A stretch of 64,000 bases of DNA from the NCBI GenBank assembly GCA_964057225.1, contig OZ059899.1, positions 9,424,001-9,488,000 on the forward strand. The letters run 5' to 3'. Positions within the stretch are counted from its first letter, which is position 1. The number at the start of each line of letters is the position of its first letter. The DNA comes from Auanema rhodensis (taxonomy: Eukaryota > Nematoda > Chromadorea > Rhabditida > Rhabditidae). The notes beneath the pieces were generated by a model that worked only from the letters and a program-made list of their open reading frames with translations, ran no database searches and had not been told where the DNA came from. This document shows, one piece after another, positions 49,782-63,177 of this stretch. Position numbers and translations under genes: made by a program.

Positions 49782-50728
49782 TAAATTTTTTTCATTTCAC
49801 TTGTCATTCATAAAAATCGAATTTATTTTTTTCAATGATTTTTTTTTGCAATGTGTCATAAGAATTACACAGTTGAACAAAACGTTTTTTAAGAATTTTC
49901 TTTGTTGTCAACATATATATTTTCCTGAAATTCGAAAGCATTTGGGATGGAAATTAGAAAGAAAAGAACTAGTTTTTCCTAATTTAAAACAAACAATAAG
50001 AAATAAAATGAAAAAGATTGTTAGATATCCAATTTAAACTTATACATTTACTTCGATAAAGAGCCTATTAGATTAAAATTTTATGTCTTACAGTTCTCCA
50101 ACAGAACAGACTGATCCTGATAATTCTACGATTACATAAAACTCTCGTTTGATATAAAAAAAGGAGAGGAACAACGTTTCCAGGATGTCAAGGATATCGA
50201 ATCTAGTGATATTGTAGAAAAATGTAATGTCAGCTCCATAGGTTTTCTCCTAATTTCTCTCATCACAATTGTCTTAGTTTTTTTCTCATAAAAGTTTCTG
50301 AAATCTTAGGTGAACAAGGCCGTATAAAATTTCCTGTAATTCGAAAGCATTTGGGATGGAATTTAGAAAGAAAAGAACTAGTTTTTCCTACTTTAAAACA
50401 AACAATAAGAAATAAAATGAAAAAGATTGTTAGATATCCAATTTAAACTTACACATTTACTTCGATAAAAAGCCTATTAGTTTGAAATTTTATGTCTTAC
50501 AGTTCTCCAACAGAACAGACTGATCCTGATTTTTCTACGATTACATCAAACTCTCGTTTGATATAAAAAAAGGAGAGGAATAACGTTTCCAGGATGTCAA
50601 GGATATCGAATCTAGTGATATTGTAGAAAAATGTAATGTCAGCTCCATAGGTTTTCTCCTAATTTCTCTCATCACAATTGTCTTAGTTTTTTTTTCTCAT
50701 AAGAGTTTCTGAAATCTTAGTTGAACAA

Positions 50729-50801
50729 GGCCGCGTGGCGCAATGCATAACGCGTCTGCCTACGGAGCAGAAGATTGTAGGTTCGAATCCTGCCGTGGTC
50801 G
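50729..50801 (+). tRNA. tRNA-Arg(ACG) with G19C
   Basis: G19C. Followed directly by a class D tRNA-plus unit (609 bp). Confidence 0.8.
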
Positions 50802-51337
50802 TAAATTTTTTTCATTTCACTTGTCATTCATAAAAATCGAATTTATTTTTTTCAATGATTTTTTTTTGCAATGTGTCATAAGAATTACACAGTTGAACAA
50901 AACGTTTTTTAAGAATTTTCTTTGTTGTCAACATATATATTTTCCTGGAATTCGAAAGCATTTGGGATGGAAATTAGAAAGAAAAGAACTAGTTTTTCCT
51001 AATTTAAAACAAACAATAAGAAATAAAATGAAAAAGATTGTTAGATATCCAATTTAAACTTATACATTTACTTCGATAAAGAGCCTATTAGTTTGAAATT
51101 TTATGTCTTACAGTTCTCCAACAGAACAATCTGATCCTGATTTCTCTATGATTACATAAAACTCCCGTTTGATATAAAAAAAGGAGAGGAATAACGTTTC
51201 CAGGATGTCAAGGATATCGAATCTAGTGATATTGTAGAGAAATGTAATGTCAGCTTCATAGCTTTTCTCTTGATTTCTCTCATCACAATTGTCTTAGTTT
51301 TTTTCTCATAAGAGTTTCTGAAATCTCAGTTTAACAA

Positions 51338-51410
51338 GGCCGCGTGGCGCAATGGATAACGCGTCTGCCTACGGAGCAGAAGATTGTAGGTTCGAATCCT
51401 GCCGTGGTCG
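51338..51410 (+). tRNA. tRNA-Arg(ACG), class D
   Basis: Consensus body with 8-T terminator; isolated class D copy, upstream slightly different (gtttaacaa). A tRNA-less unit begins at 51948. Confidence 0.95.
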
Positions 51411-52357
51411 TAAATTTTTTTTATTTCACTTGTCATTCATAAAAATCGAATTTATTTTTTTCAACGACTATTTTTGCAATGTGTCATAAGAATTTCACAG
51501 TTTAACAAAACGTTTTTTAAGAAGTTTTTTTGTTGTCAACATATATATTTTGCTGGAATTCAAAAGCATTTGGGATGGAAATTAGAAAGAAAAGAACTAG
51601 TTTTTCCTACTTTAAAACAAACAATAAGAAATAAAATGAAAAAGATTGTTAGATATCCAATTTAAACTTTTACATTTACTTCGATAAACAGCCTATTAGA
51701 TTGAAATTTTATGTCTTACAGTTCTCCAACAGAACAGACTGATCCTGATTTTTCTACGATTACATAAAACTCTCGTTTGATATAAAAAAAGGAGAGGAAC
51801 AACGTTTCCAGGATGTCAAGGATATCGAATCTAGTGATATTGTAGAAAAATGTAATGTCAGCTCCATAGGTTTTCTCCTAATTTCTCTCATCACAATTGT
51901 CTTAGTTTTTTTTTCTTATAAGAGTTTCAGAAATCTTAGTTGAACAAGGCCGTATAAAATTTCCTGTAATTCGAAAGCATTTGGGATGGAATTTAGAAAG
52001 AAAAGAACTAGTTTTTCCTACTTTAAAACAAACAATAAGAAATAAAATGAAAAAGATTGTTAGATATCCAATTTAAACTTATACATTTACTTCGATAAAA
52101 AGCCTATTAGTTTGAAATTTTATGTCTTACAGTTCTCCAACAGAACAGACTGATCCTGATTTTTCTACGATTACATAAAACTCTCGTTTGATATAAAAAA
52201 AGGAGAGGAATAACGTTTCCAGGATGTCAAGGATATCGAATCTAGTGATATTGTAGAAAAATGTAATGTCAGCTCCATAGGTTTTCTCCTAATTTCTCTC
52301 ATCACAATTGTCTTAGTTTTTTTTCTCATAAGAGTTTCTGAAATTTTAGTTGAACAA

Positions 52358-52430
52358 GGCCGCGTGGCGCAATGGATAAAGCGTCTGCCTACGGAGCAGA
52401 AGATTGTAGGTTCGAATCCTGCCGTGGTCG
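52358..52430 (+). tRNA. tRNA-Arg(ACG) with D-stem lesion (C23A)
   Basis: Private change ggataaagcg breaks D-stem pair G12-C23. The D stem already has the usual C13-A22, so only two pairs remain; possibly non-functional. The next tRNA-less unit, at 52967, begins GGCCGCATAG instead of GGCCGTATA. Confidence 0.78.
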
Positions 52431-53377
52431 TAAATTTTTTTCATTTCACTTGTCATTCATAAAAATCGAATTTATTTTTTTCAATGATTTTTTTTTGCAA
52501 TGTGTCATAAGAATTACACAGTTGAACAAAACGTTTTTTAAGAATTTTCTTTGTTGTCAACATATATATTTTCCTGAAATTCGAAAGCATTTGGGATGGA
52601 AATTAGAAAGAAAAGAACTAGTTTTTCCTAATTTAAAACAAACAATAAGAAATAAAATGAAAAAGATTGTTAGATATCCAATTTAAACTTATACATTTAC
52701 TTCGATAAAGAGCCTATTAGATTAAAATTTTATGTCTTACAGTTCTCCAACAGAACAGACTGATCCTGATTTTTCTACGATTACATAAAACTCTCGTTTG
52801 ATATAAAAAAAGGAGAGGAACAACGTTTCCAGGATGTCAAGGATATCGAATCTAGTGATATTGTAGAAAAATGTAATGTCAGCTCCATAGGTTTTCTCCT
52901 AATTTCTCTCATCACAATTGTCTTAGTTTTTTTCTCATAAGAGTTTCTGAAATCTTAGGTGAACAAGGCCGCATAGAATTTCCTGTAATTCGAAAGCATT
53001 TGGGATGGAATTTAGAAAGAAAAGAACTAGTTTTTCCTACTTTAAAACAAACAATAAGAAATAAAATGAAAAAGATTGTTAGATATCCAATTTAAACTTA
53101 CACATTTACTTCGATAAAAAGCCTATTAGTTTGAAATTTTATGTCTTACAGTTCTCCAACAGAACAGACTGATCCTGATTTTTCTACGATTACATAAAAC
53201 TCTCGTTTGATATAAAAAAAGGAGCGGAATAACGTTTCCAGGATGTCAAGGATATCGAATCTAGTGATATTGTAGAAAAATGTAATGTCAGCTCCATAGG
53301 TTTTCTCCTAATTTCTCTCATCACAATTGTCTTAGTTTTTTTTTCTCATAAGAGTTTCTGAAATCTTAGTTGAACAA

Positions 53378-53450
53378 GGCCGCGTGGCGCAATGCATAAC
53401 GCGTCTGCCTACGGAGCAGAAGATTGTAGGTTCGAATCCTGCCGTGGTCG
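53378..53450 (+). tRNA. tRNA-Arg(ACG) with G19C
   Basis: G19C. Three tRNA-less units follow, at 53987, 54396 and 54805. Confidence 0.8.
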
Positions 53451-55215
53451 TAAATTTTTTTCATTTCACTTGTCATTCATAAAAATCGAATTTATTTTTT
53501 TCAATGATTTTTTTTTGCAATGTGTCATAAGAATTACACAGTTGAACAAAACGTTTTTTAAGAATTTTCTTTGTTGTCAACATATATATTTTCCTGGAAT
53601 TCGAAAGCATTTGGGATGGAAATTAGAAAGAAAAGAACTAGTTTTTCCTAATTTAAAACAAACAATAAGAAATAAAATGAAAAAGATTGTTAGATATCCA
53701 ATTTAAACTTATACATTTACTTCGATAAAGAGCCTATTAGATTGAAATTTTATGTCTTACAGTTCTCCAACAGAACAGACTGATCCTGATTTTTCTACGA
53801 TTACATAAAACTCTCGTTTGATATAAAAAAAGGAGAGGAACAACGTTTCCAGGATGTCAAGGATATCGAATCTAGTGATATTGTAGAAAAATGTAATGTC
53901 AGCTCCATAGGTTTTCCCCTAATTTCTCTCATCACAATTGTCTTAGTTTTTTTCTCATAAGAGTTTCTGAAATCTTAGGTGAACAAGGCCGTATAAAATT
54001 TCCTGTAATTCGAAAGCATTTGGAATGGAATTTAGAAAGAAAAGAACTAGTTTTTCCTACTTTAAAACAAACAATAAGAAATAAAATGAAAAAGATTGTT
54101 AGATATCCAATTTAAACTTATACATTTACTTCGATGAAGAGCCTGTTAGTTTGAAATTTTATGTCTTACAGTTCTCCAACAGAACACACTGATCCTGATT
54201 TTTCTACGATTACATAAAACTCTCGTTTGATATAAAAAAAGGAGAGGAATAACGTTTCCAGGATGTCAAGGATATCGAATCTAGTCATATTGTAGAAAAA
54301 TGTAATGTCAGCTCCATAGGTTTTCCCCTAATTTCTCTCATCACAATTGTCTTAGTTTTTTTCTCATAAGAGTTTCTGAAATCTTAGGTGAACAAGGCCG
54401 TATAAAATTTCCTGTAATTCGAAAGCATTTGGGATGGAATTTAGAAAGAAAAGAACTAGTTTTTCCTACTTTAAAACAAACAATAAGAAATAAAATGAAA
54501 AAGATTGTTAGATATCCAATTTAAACTTATACATTTACTTCGATAAAGAGCCTATTAGATTGAAATTTTATGTCTTACAGTTCTCCAACAGAACAGACTG
54601 ATCCTGATTTTTCTACGATTACATAAAACTCTCGTTTGATATAAAAAAAGGAGAGGAACAAGGTTTCCAGGATGTCAAGGATATCGAATCTAGTGATATT
54701 GTAGAAAAATGTAATGTCAGCTCCATAGGTTTTCTCCTAATTTCTCTCATCACAATTGTCTTAGTTTTTTTCTCATAAGAGTTTCTGAAATCTTAGGTGA
54801 ACAAGGCCGTATAAAATTTCCTGTAATTCGAAAGCACTTGGGATGGAATTTAGAAAGAAAAGAACTAGTTTTTCCTACTTTAAAACAAACAATAAGAAAT
54901 AAAATGAAAAAGATTGTTAGATATCCAATTTAAACTTATACATTTACTTCGATGAAGAGCCTGTTAGTTTGAAAATTTATGTCTTACAGTTCTCCAACAG
55001 AACACACTGATCCTGATTTTTCTACGATTACATAAAACTCTCGTTTGATATAAAAAAAGGAGAGGAATAACGTTTCCAGGATGTCAAGGATATCGAATCT
55101 AGTGATATTGTAGAAAAATGTAATGTCAGCTCCATAGGTTTTCTCCTAATTTCTCTCATCACAATTGTCTTAGTTTTTTTTTCTCATAAGAGTTTCTGAA
55201 ATCTTAGTTGAACAA

Positions 55216-55288
55216 GGCCGCGTGGCGCAATGGATAACGCGTCTGCCTACGGAGCAGAAGATTGTAGGTTCGAATCCTGCCGTGGTCG
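55216..55288 (+). tRNA. tRNA-Arg(ACG), class A
   Basis: Consensus body. Three tRNA-less units follow, at 55825 (variant type), 56234 and 56643. Confidence 0.96.
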
Positions 55289-57053
55289 TAAATTTTTTTC
55301 ATTTCACTTGTCATTCATAAAAATCGAATTTATTTTTTTCAATGATTTTTTTTTGCAATGTGTCATAAGAATTACACAGTTGAACAAAACGTTTTTTAAG
55401 AATTTTCTTTGTTGTCAACATATATATTTTCCTGGAATTCGAAAGCATTTGGGATGGAAATTAGAAAGAAAAGAACTAGTTTTTCCTACTTTAAAACAAA
55501 CAATAAGAAATAAAATGAAAAAGATTGTTAGATATCCAATTTAAACTTATACATTTACTTCGATAAAGAGCCTATTAGATTGAAATTTTATGTCTTACAG
55601 TTCTCCAACAGAACAGACTGATTCTGATTTCTCTATGATTACATAAAACTCCCGTTTGATATAAAAAAAGGAGAGGAATAACGTTTCCAGGATGTCAAGG
55701 ATATCGAATCTAGTGATATTGTAGAGAAATGTAATGTCAGCTCCATAGGTTTTCTCTTAATTTCTCTCTTCACAATTGTCTTAGTTTTTTTCTCATAAGA
55801 GTTTCTGAAATCTTAGGTGAAGAAGGCCGTATATATTTTCCTGGAATTCGAAAGCATTTGGGATGGAAATTAGAAAGAAAAGAACTAGTTTTTCCTACTT
55901 TAAAACAAACAATAAGAAATAAAATGAAAAAAATTGTTAGATATCCAATTTAAACTTATACATTTACTTCGATAATGAGCCTATTAGATTGAAATTTTAT
56001 GTCTTACAGTTCTCCAACAGAACAGACTGATCCTGATTTTTCTACGATTACATAAAACTCTCGTTTGATATAAAAAAAGGAGAGGAACAACGTTTCCAGG
56101 ATGTCAAGGATATCGAATCTAGTGATATTGTAGAAAAATGTAATGTCAGCTCCATAGGTTTTCCCCTAATTTCTCTCATCACAATTGTCTTAGTTTTTTT
56201 CTCATAAGAGTTTCTGAAATCTTAGGTGAACAAGGCCGTATAAAATTTCCTGTAATTCGAAAGCATTTGGGATGGAATTTAGAAAGAAAAGAACTAGTTT
56301 TTCCTACTTTAAAACAAACAATAAGAAATAAAATGAAAAAGATTGTTAGATATCCAATTTAAACTTATACATTTATTTCGATGAAGAGCCTGTTAGTTTG
56401 AAATTTTATGTCTTACAGTTCTCCAACAGAACACACTGATCCTGATTTTTCTACGATTACATAAAACTCTCGTTTGATATAAAAAAAGGAGAGGAACAAG
56501 GTTTCCAGGATGTCAAGGATATCGAATCTAGTGATATTGTAGAAAAATGTAATGTCAGCTCCATAGGTTTTCTCCTAATTTCTCTCATCACAATTGTCTT
56601 AGTTTTTTTCTCATAAGAGTTTCTGAAATCTTAGGTGAACAAGGCCGTATAAAATTTCCTGTAATTCGAAAGCATTTGGGATGGAATTTAGAAAGAAAAG
56701 AACTAGTTTTTCCTACTTTAAAACAAACAATAAGAAATAAAATGAAAAAGATTGTTAGATATCCAATTTAAACTTATACATTTACTTCGATGAAGAGCCT
56801 GTTAGTTTGAAAATTTATGTCTTACAGTTCTCCAACAGAACACACTGATCCTGATTTTTCTACGATTACATAAAACTCTCGTTTGATATAAAAAAAGGAG
56901 AGGAATAACGTTTCCAGGATGTCAAGGATATCGAATCTAGTGATATTGTAGAAAAATGTAATGTCAGCTCCATAGGTTTTCTCCTAATTTCTCTCATCAC
57001 AATTGTCTTAGTTTTTTTTTCTCATAAGAGTTTCTGAAATCTTAGTTGAACAA

Positions 57054-57126
57054 GGCCGCGTGGCGCAATGGATAACGCGTCTGCCTACGGAGCAGAAGAT
57101 TGTAGGTTCGAATCCTGCCGTGGTCG
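57054..57126 (+). tRNA. tRNA-Arg(ACG), class A
   Basis: Consensus body. Four tRNA-less units follow, at 57663 (variant type), 58072, 58481 and 58890: the longest tRNA-free run of the array (about 2.2 kb). Confidence 0.96.
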
Positions 57127-57662
57127 TAAATTTTTTTCATTTCACTTGTCATTCATAAAAATCGAATTTATTTTTTTCAATGATTTTTTTTTGCAATGTG
57201 TCATAAGAATTACACAGTTGAACAAAACGTTTTTTAAGAATTTTCTTTGTTGTCAACATATATATTTTCCTGGAATTCGAAAGCATTTGGGATGGAAATT
57301 AGAAAGAAAAGAACTAGTTTTTCCTACTTTAAAACAAACAATAAGAAATAAAATGAAAAAGATTGTTAGATATCCAATTTAAACTTATACATTTACTTCG
57401 ATAAAGAGCCTATTAGATTGAAATTTTATGTCTTACAGTTCTCCAACAGAACAGACTGATTCTGATTTCTCTATGATTACATAAAACTCCCGTTTGATAT
57501 AAAAAAAGGAGAGGAATAACGTTTCCAGGATGTCAAGGATATCGAATCTAGTGATATTGTAGAGAAATGTAATGTCAGCTCCATAGGTTTTCTCTTAATT
57601 TCTCTCTTCACAATTGTCTTAGTTTTTTTCTCATAAGAGTTTCTGAAATCTTAGGTGAAGAA

Positions 57663-59300
57663 GGCCGTATATATTTTCCTGGAATTCGAAAGCATTTGGG
57701 ATGGAAATTAGAAAGAAAAGAACTAGTTTTTCCTACTTTAAAACAAACAATAAGAAATAAAATGAAAAAAATTGTTAGATATCCAATTTAAACTTATACA
57801 TTTACTTCGATAATGAGCCTATTAGATTGAAATTTTATGTCTTACAGTTCTCCAACAGAACAGACTGATCCTGATTTTTCTACGATTACATAAAACTCTC
57901 GTTTGATATAAAAAAAGGAGAGGAACAACGTTTCCAGGATGTCAAGGATATCGAATCTAGTGATATTGTAGAAAAATGTAATGTCAGCTCCATAGGTTTT
58001 CCCCTAATTTCTCTCATCACAATTGTCTTAGTTTTTTTCTCATAAGAGTTTCTGAAATCTTAGGTGAACAAGGCCGTATAAAATTTCCTGTAATTCGAAA
58101 GCATTTGGAATGGAATTTAGAAAGAAAAGAACTAGTTTTTCCTACTTTAAAACAAACAATAAGAAATAAAATGAAAAAGATTGTTAGATATCCAATTTAA
58201 ACTTATACATTTACTTCGATGAAGAGCCTGTTAGTTTGAAATTTTATGTCTTACAGTTCTCCAACAGAACACACTGATCCTGATTTTTCTACGATTACAT
58301 AAAACTCTCGTTTGATATAAAAAAAGGAGAGGAATAACGTTTCCAGGATGTCAAGGATATCGAATCTAGTCATATTGTAGAAAAATGTAATGTCAGCTCC
58401 ATAGGTTTTCCCCTAATTTCTCTCATCACAATTGTCTTAGTTTTTTTCTCATAAGAGTTTCTGAAATCTTAGGTGAACAAGGCCGTATAAAATTTCCTGT
58501 AATTCGAAAGCATTTGGGATGGAATTTAGAAAGAAAAGAACTAGTTTTTCCTACTTTAAAACAAACAATAAGAAATAAAATGAAAAAGATTGTTAGATAT
58601 CCAATTTAAACTTATACATTTACTTCGATAAAGAGCCTATTAGATTGAAATTTTATGTCTTACAGTTCTCCAACAGAACAGACTGATCCTGATTTTTCTA
58701 CGATTACATAAAACTCTCGTTTGATATAAAAAAAGGAGAGGAACAAGGTTTCCAGGATGTCAAGGATATCGAATCTAGTGATATTGTAGAAAAATGTAAT
58801 GTCAGCTCCATAGGTTTTCTCCTAATTTCTCTCATCACAATTGTCTTAGTTTTTTTCTCATAAGAGTTTCTGAAATCTTAGGTGAACAAGGCCGTATAAA
58901 ATTTCCTGTAATTCGAAAGCACTTGGGATGGAATTTAGAAAGAAAAGAACTAGTTTTTCCTACTTTAAAACAAACAATAAGAAATAAAATGAAAAAGATT
59001 GTTAGATATCCAATTTAAACTTATACATTTACTTCGATGAAGAGCCTGTTAGTTTGAAAATTTATGTCTTACAGTTCTCCAACAGAACACACTGATCCTG
59101 ATTTTTCTACGATTACATAAAACTCTCGTTTGATATAAAAAAAGGAGAGGAATAACGTTTCCAGGATGTCAAGGATATCGAATCTAGTGATATTGTAGAA
59201 AAATGTAATGTCAGCTCCATAGGTTTTCTCCTAATTTCTCTCATCACAATTGTCTTAGTTTTTTTTTCTCATAAGAGTTTCTGAAATCTTAGTTGAACAA
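57663..59300 (+). repeat. Run of four tRNA-less units (longest gene-free stretch)
   Basis: Units at 57663, 58072, 58481 and 58890. The first is the variant with ggccgtatatattttcctgg and ggatggaaattag, as in tRNA-plus units; the other three have the usual ggatggaatttag or ggaatggaatttag. Confidence 0.9.
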
Positions 59301-59373
59301 GGCCGCGTGGCGCAATGGATAACGCGTCTGCCTACGGAGCAGAAGATTGTAGGTTCGAATCCTGCCGTGGTCG
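59301..59373 (+). tRNA. tRNA-Arg(ACG), class A
   Basis: Consensus body. Three tRNA-less units follow, at 59910 (variant type), 60319 and 60728. Confidence 0.96.
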
Positions 59374-61138
59374 TAAATTTTTTTCATTTCACTTGTCATT
59401 CATAAAAATCGAATTTATTTTTTTCAATGATTTTTTTTTGCAATGTGTCATAAGAATTACACAGTTGAACAAAACGTTTTTTAAGAATTTTCTTTGTTGT
59501 CAACATATATATTTTCCTGGAATTCGAAAGCATTTGGGATGGAAATTAGAAAGAAAAGAACTAGTTTTTCCTACTTTAAAACAAACAATAAGAAATAAAA
59601 TGAAAAAGATTGTTAGATATCCAATTTAAACTTATACATTTACTTCGATAAAGAGCCTATTAGATTGAAATTTTATGTCTTACAGTTCTCCAACAGAACA
59701 GACTGATTCTGATTTCTCTATGATTACATAAAACTCCCGTTTGATATAAAAAAAGGAGAGGAATAACGTTTCCAGGATGTCAAGGATATCGAATCTAGTG
59801 ATATTGTAGAGAAATGTAATGTCAGCTCCATAGGTTTTCTCTTAATTTCTCTCTTCACAATTGTCTTAGTTTTTTTCTCATAAGAGTTTCTGAAATCTTA
59901 GGTGAAGAAGGCCGTATATATTTTCCTGGAATTCGAAAGCATTTGGGATGGAAATTAGAAAGAAAAGAACTAGTTTTTCCTACTTTAAAACAAACAATAA
60001 GAAATAAAATGAAAAAAATTGTTAGATATCCAATTTAAACTTATACATTTACTTCGATAATGAGCCTATTAGATTGAAATTTTATGTCTTACAGTTCTCC
60101 AACAGAACAGACTGATCCTGATTTTTCTACGATTACATAAAACTCTCGTTTGATATAAAAAAAGGAGAGGAACAACGTTTCCAGGATGTCAAGGATATCG
60201 AATCTAGTGATATTGTAGAAAAATGTAATGTCAGCTCCATAGGTTTTCCCCTAATTTCTCTCATCACAATTGTCTTAGTTTTTTTCTCATAAGAGTTTCT
60301 GAAATCTTAGGTGAACAAGGCCGTATAAAATTTCCTGTAATTCGAAAGCATTTGGGATGGAATTTAGAAAGAAAAGAACTAGTTTTTCCTACTTTAAAAC
60401 AAACAATAAGAAATAAAATGAAAAAGATTGTTAGATATCCAATTTAAACTTATACATTTATTTCGATGAAGAGCCTGTTAGTTTGAAATTTTATGTCTTA
60501 CAGTTCTCCAACAGAACACACTGATCCTGATTTTTCTACGATTACATAAAACTCTCGTTTGATATAAAAAAAGGAGAGGAACAAGGTTTCCAGGATGTCA
60601 AGGATATCGAATCTAGTGATATTGTAGAAAAATGTAATGTCAGCTCCATAGGTTTTCTCCTAATTTCTCTCATCACAATTGTCTTAGTTTTTTTCTCATA
60701 AGAGTTTCTGAAATCTTAGGTGAACAAGGCCGTATAAAATTTCCTGTAATTCGAAAGCATTTGGGATGGAATTTAGAAAGAAAAGAACTAGTTTTTCCTA
60801 CTTTAAAACAAACAATAAGAAATAAAATGAAAAAGATTGTTAGATATCCAATTTAAACTTATACATTTACTTCGATGAAGAGCCTGTTAGTTTGAAAATT
60901 TATGTCTTACAGTTCTCCAACAGAACACACTGATCCTGATTTTTCTACGATTACATAAAACTCTCGTTTGATATAAAAAAAGGAGAGGAATAACGTTTCC
61001 AGGATGTCAAGGATATCGAATCTAGTGATATTGTAGAAAAATGTAATGTCAGCTCCATAGGTTTTCTCCTAATTTCTCTCATCACAATTGTCTTAGTTTT
61101 TTTTTCTCATAAGAGTTTCTGAAATCTTAGTTGAACAA

Positions 61139-61211
61139 GGCCGCGTGGCGCAATGGATAACGCGTCTGCCTACGGAGCAGAAGATTGTAGGTTCGAATCC
61201 TGCCGTGGTCG
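61139..61211 (+). tRNA. tRNA-Arg(ACG), class A
   Basis: Consensus body. Two tRNA-less units follow, at 61748 (variant type) and 62157. Confidence 0.96.
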
Positions 61212-62566
61212 TAAATTTTTTTCATTTCACTTGTCATTCATAAAAATCGAATTTATTTTTTTCAATGATTTTTTTTTGCAATGTGTCATAAGAATTACAC
61301 AGTTGAACAAAACGTTTTTTAAGAATTTTCTTTGTTGTCAACATATATATTTTCCTGGAATTCGAAAGCATTTGGGATGGAAATTAGAAAGAAAAGAACT
61401 AGTTTTTCCTACTTTAAAACAAACAATAAGAAATAAAATGAAAAAGATTGTTAGATATCCAATTTAAACTTATACATTTACTTCGATAAAGAGCCTATTA
61501 GATTGAAATTTTATGTCTTACAGTTCTCCAACAGAACAGACTGATTCTGATTTCTCTATGATTACATAAAACTCCCGTTTGATATAAAAAAAGGAGAGGA
61601 ATAACGTTTCCAGGATGTCAAGGATATCGAATCTAGTGATATTGTAGAGAAATGTAATGTCAGCTCCATAGGTTTTCTCTTAATTTCTCTCTTCACAATT
61701 GTCTTAGTTTTTTTCTCATAAGAGTTTCTGAAATCTTAGGTGAAGAAGGCCGTATATATTTTCCTGGAATTCGTAAGCATTTGGGATGGAAATTAGAAAG
61801 AAAAGAACTAGTTTTTCCTACTTTAAAACAAACAATAAGAAATAAAATGAAAAAAATTGTTAGATATCCAATTTAAACTTATACATTTACTTCGATAAAG
61901 AGCCTATTAGATTGAAATTTTATGTCTTACAGTTCTCCAACAGAACAGACTGATCCTGATTTTTCTACGATTACATAAAACTCTCGTTTGATATAAAAAA
62001 AGGAGAGGAACAACGTTTCCAGGATGTCAAGGATATCGAATCTAGTGATATTGTAGAAAAATGTAATGTCAGCTCCATAGGTTTTCCCCTAATTTCTCTC
62101 ATCACAATTGTCTTAGTTTTTTTCTCATAAGAGTTTCTGAAATCTTAGGTGAACAAGGCCGTATAAAATTTCCTGTAATTCGAAAGCATTTGGGATGGAA
62201 TTTAGAAAGAAAAGAACTAGTTTTTCCTACTTTAAAACAAACAATAAGAAATAAAATGAAAAAGATTGTTAGATATCCAATTTAAACTTATACATTTATT
62301 TCGATGAAGAGCCTGTTAGTTTGAAATTTTATGTCTTACAGTTCTCCAACAGAACAGACTGATCCTGATTTTTCTACGATTACATAAAACTCTCGTTTGA
62401 TATAAAAAAAGGAGAGGAACAACGTTTCCAGGATGTCAAGGATATCGAATCTAGTGATATTGTAGAGAAATGTAATGTCAGCTCCATAGGTTTTCTCTTA
62501 ATTTCTCTCATCACAATTGTCTTAGTTTTTTTTCTCATAAGAGTTTCTGAAATCTTTGTTGAACAA

Positions 62567-62639
62567 GGTCGCGTGGCGCAATGGATAACGCGTCTGCCTA
62601 CGGAGCAGAAGATTGTAGGTTCGAATCCTGCCGTGGTCG
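62567..62639 (+). tRNA. tRNA-Arg(ACG), B/A recombinant (U3, G49)
   Basis: Upstream flank (ctttgttgaacaa) and U3 are class B, but G49 and the downstream flank are class A: the reciprocal of the copy at 38496. The T stem is fully paired. Followed directly by a tRNA-plus unit (611 bp). Confidence 0.93.
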
Positions 62640-63177
62640 TAAATTTTTTTCATTTCACTTGTCATTCATAAAAATCGAATTTATTTTTTTCAATGATTTT
62701 TTTTTGCAATGTGTCATAAGAATTACACAGTTGAACAAAACGTTTTTTAAGAATTTTCTTTGTTGTCAACATATATATTTTCCTGGAATTCGAAAGCATT
62801 TGGGATGGAAATTAGAAAGAAAAGAACTAGTTTTTCCTACTTCAAAACAAACAATAAGAAATAAAATGAAAAAGATTGTTAGATATCCAATTTAAACTTA
62901 TACATTTACTTCGATAAAGAGCCTATTAGATTGAAATTTTATGTCTTACAGTTCTCCAACAGAACAGACTGATCCTGATTTCCCTATGATTACATAAAAC
63001 TCCCGTTTGATATAAAAAAAGGAGAGGAATAACGTTTCCAGGATGTCAAGGATATCGAATCTAGTGATATTGTAGAGAAATGTAATGTCAGCTCCATAGG
63101 TTTTCTCTTAATTTCTCTCATTACAATTGTCTTAGTTTTTTTTTCTCATAAGAGTTTCTGAAATCTTAGTTGAACAA

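Larger units (their letters stand above)
53987..62156 (+). repeat. 4085-bp higher-order repeat, two tandem copies
   Basis: Copies 53987-58071 and 58072-62156, each seven tRNA-less units and two class A tRNA units. Private variants recur 4085 bp apart: tttggaatgg (near 54023, 58108), ctagtcatattg (near 54283, 58368), agcacttggg (near 54833, 58918). Two differences: gtaagc (61772) and the loss of ataatgagcc in the last variant unit. Confidence 0.92.
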
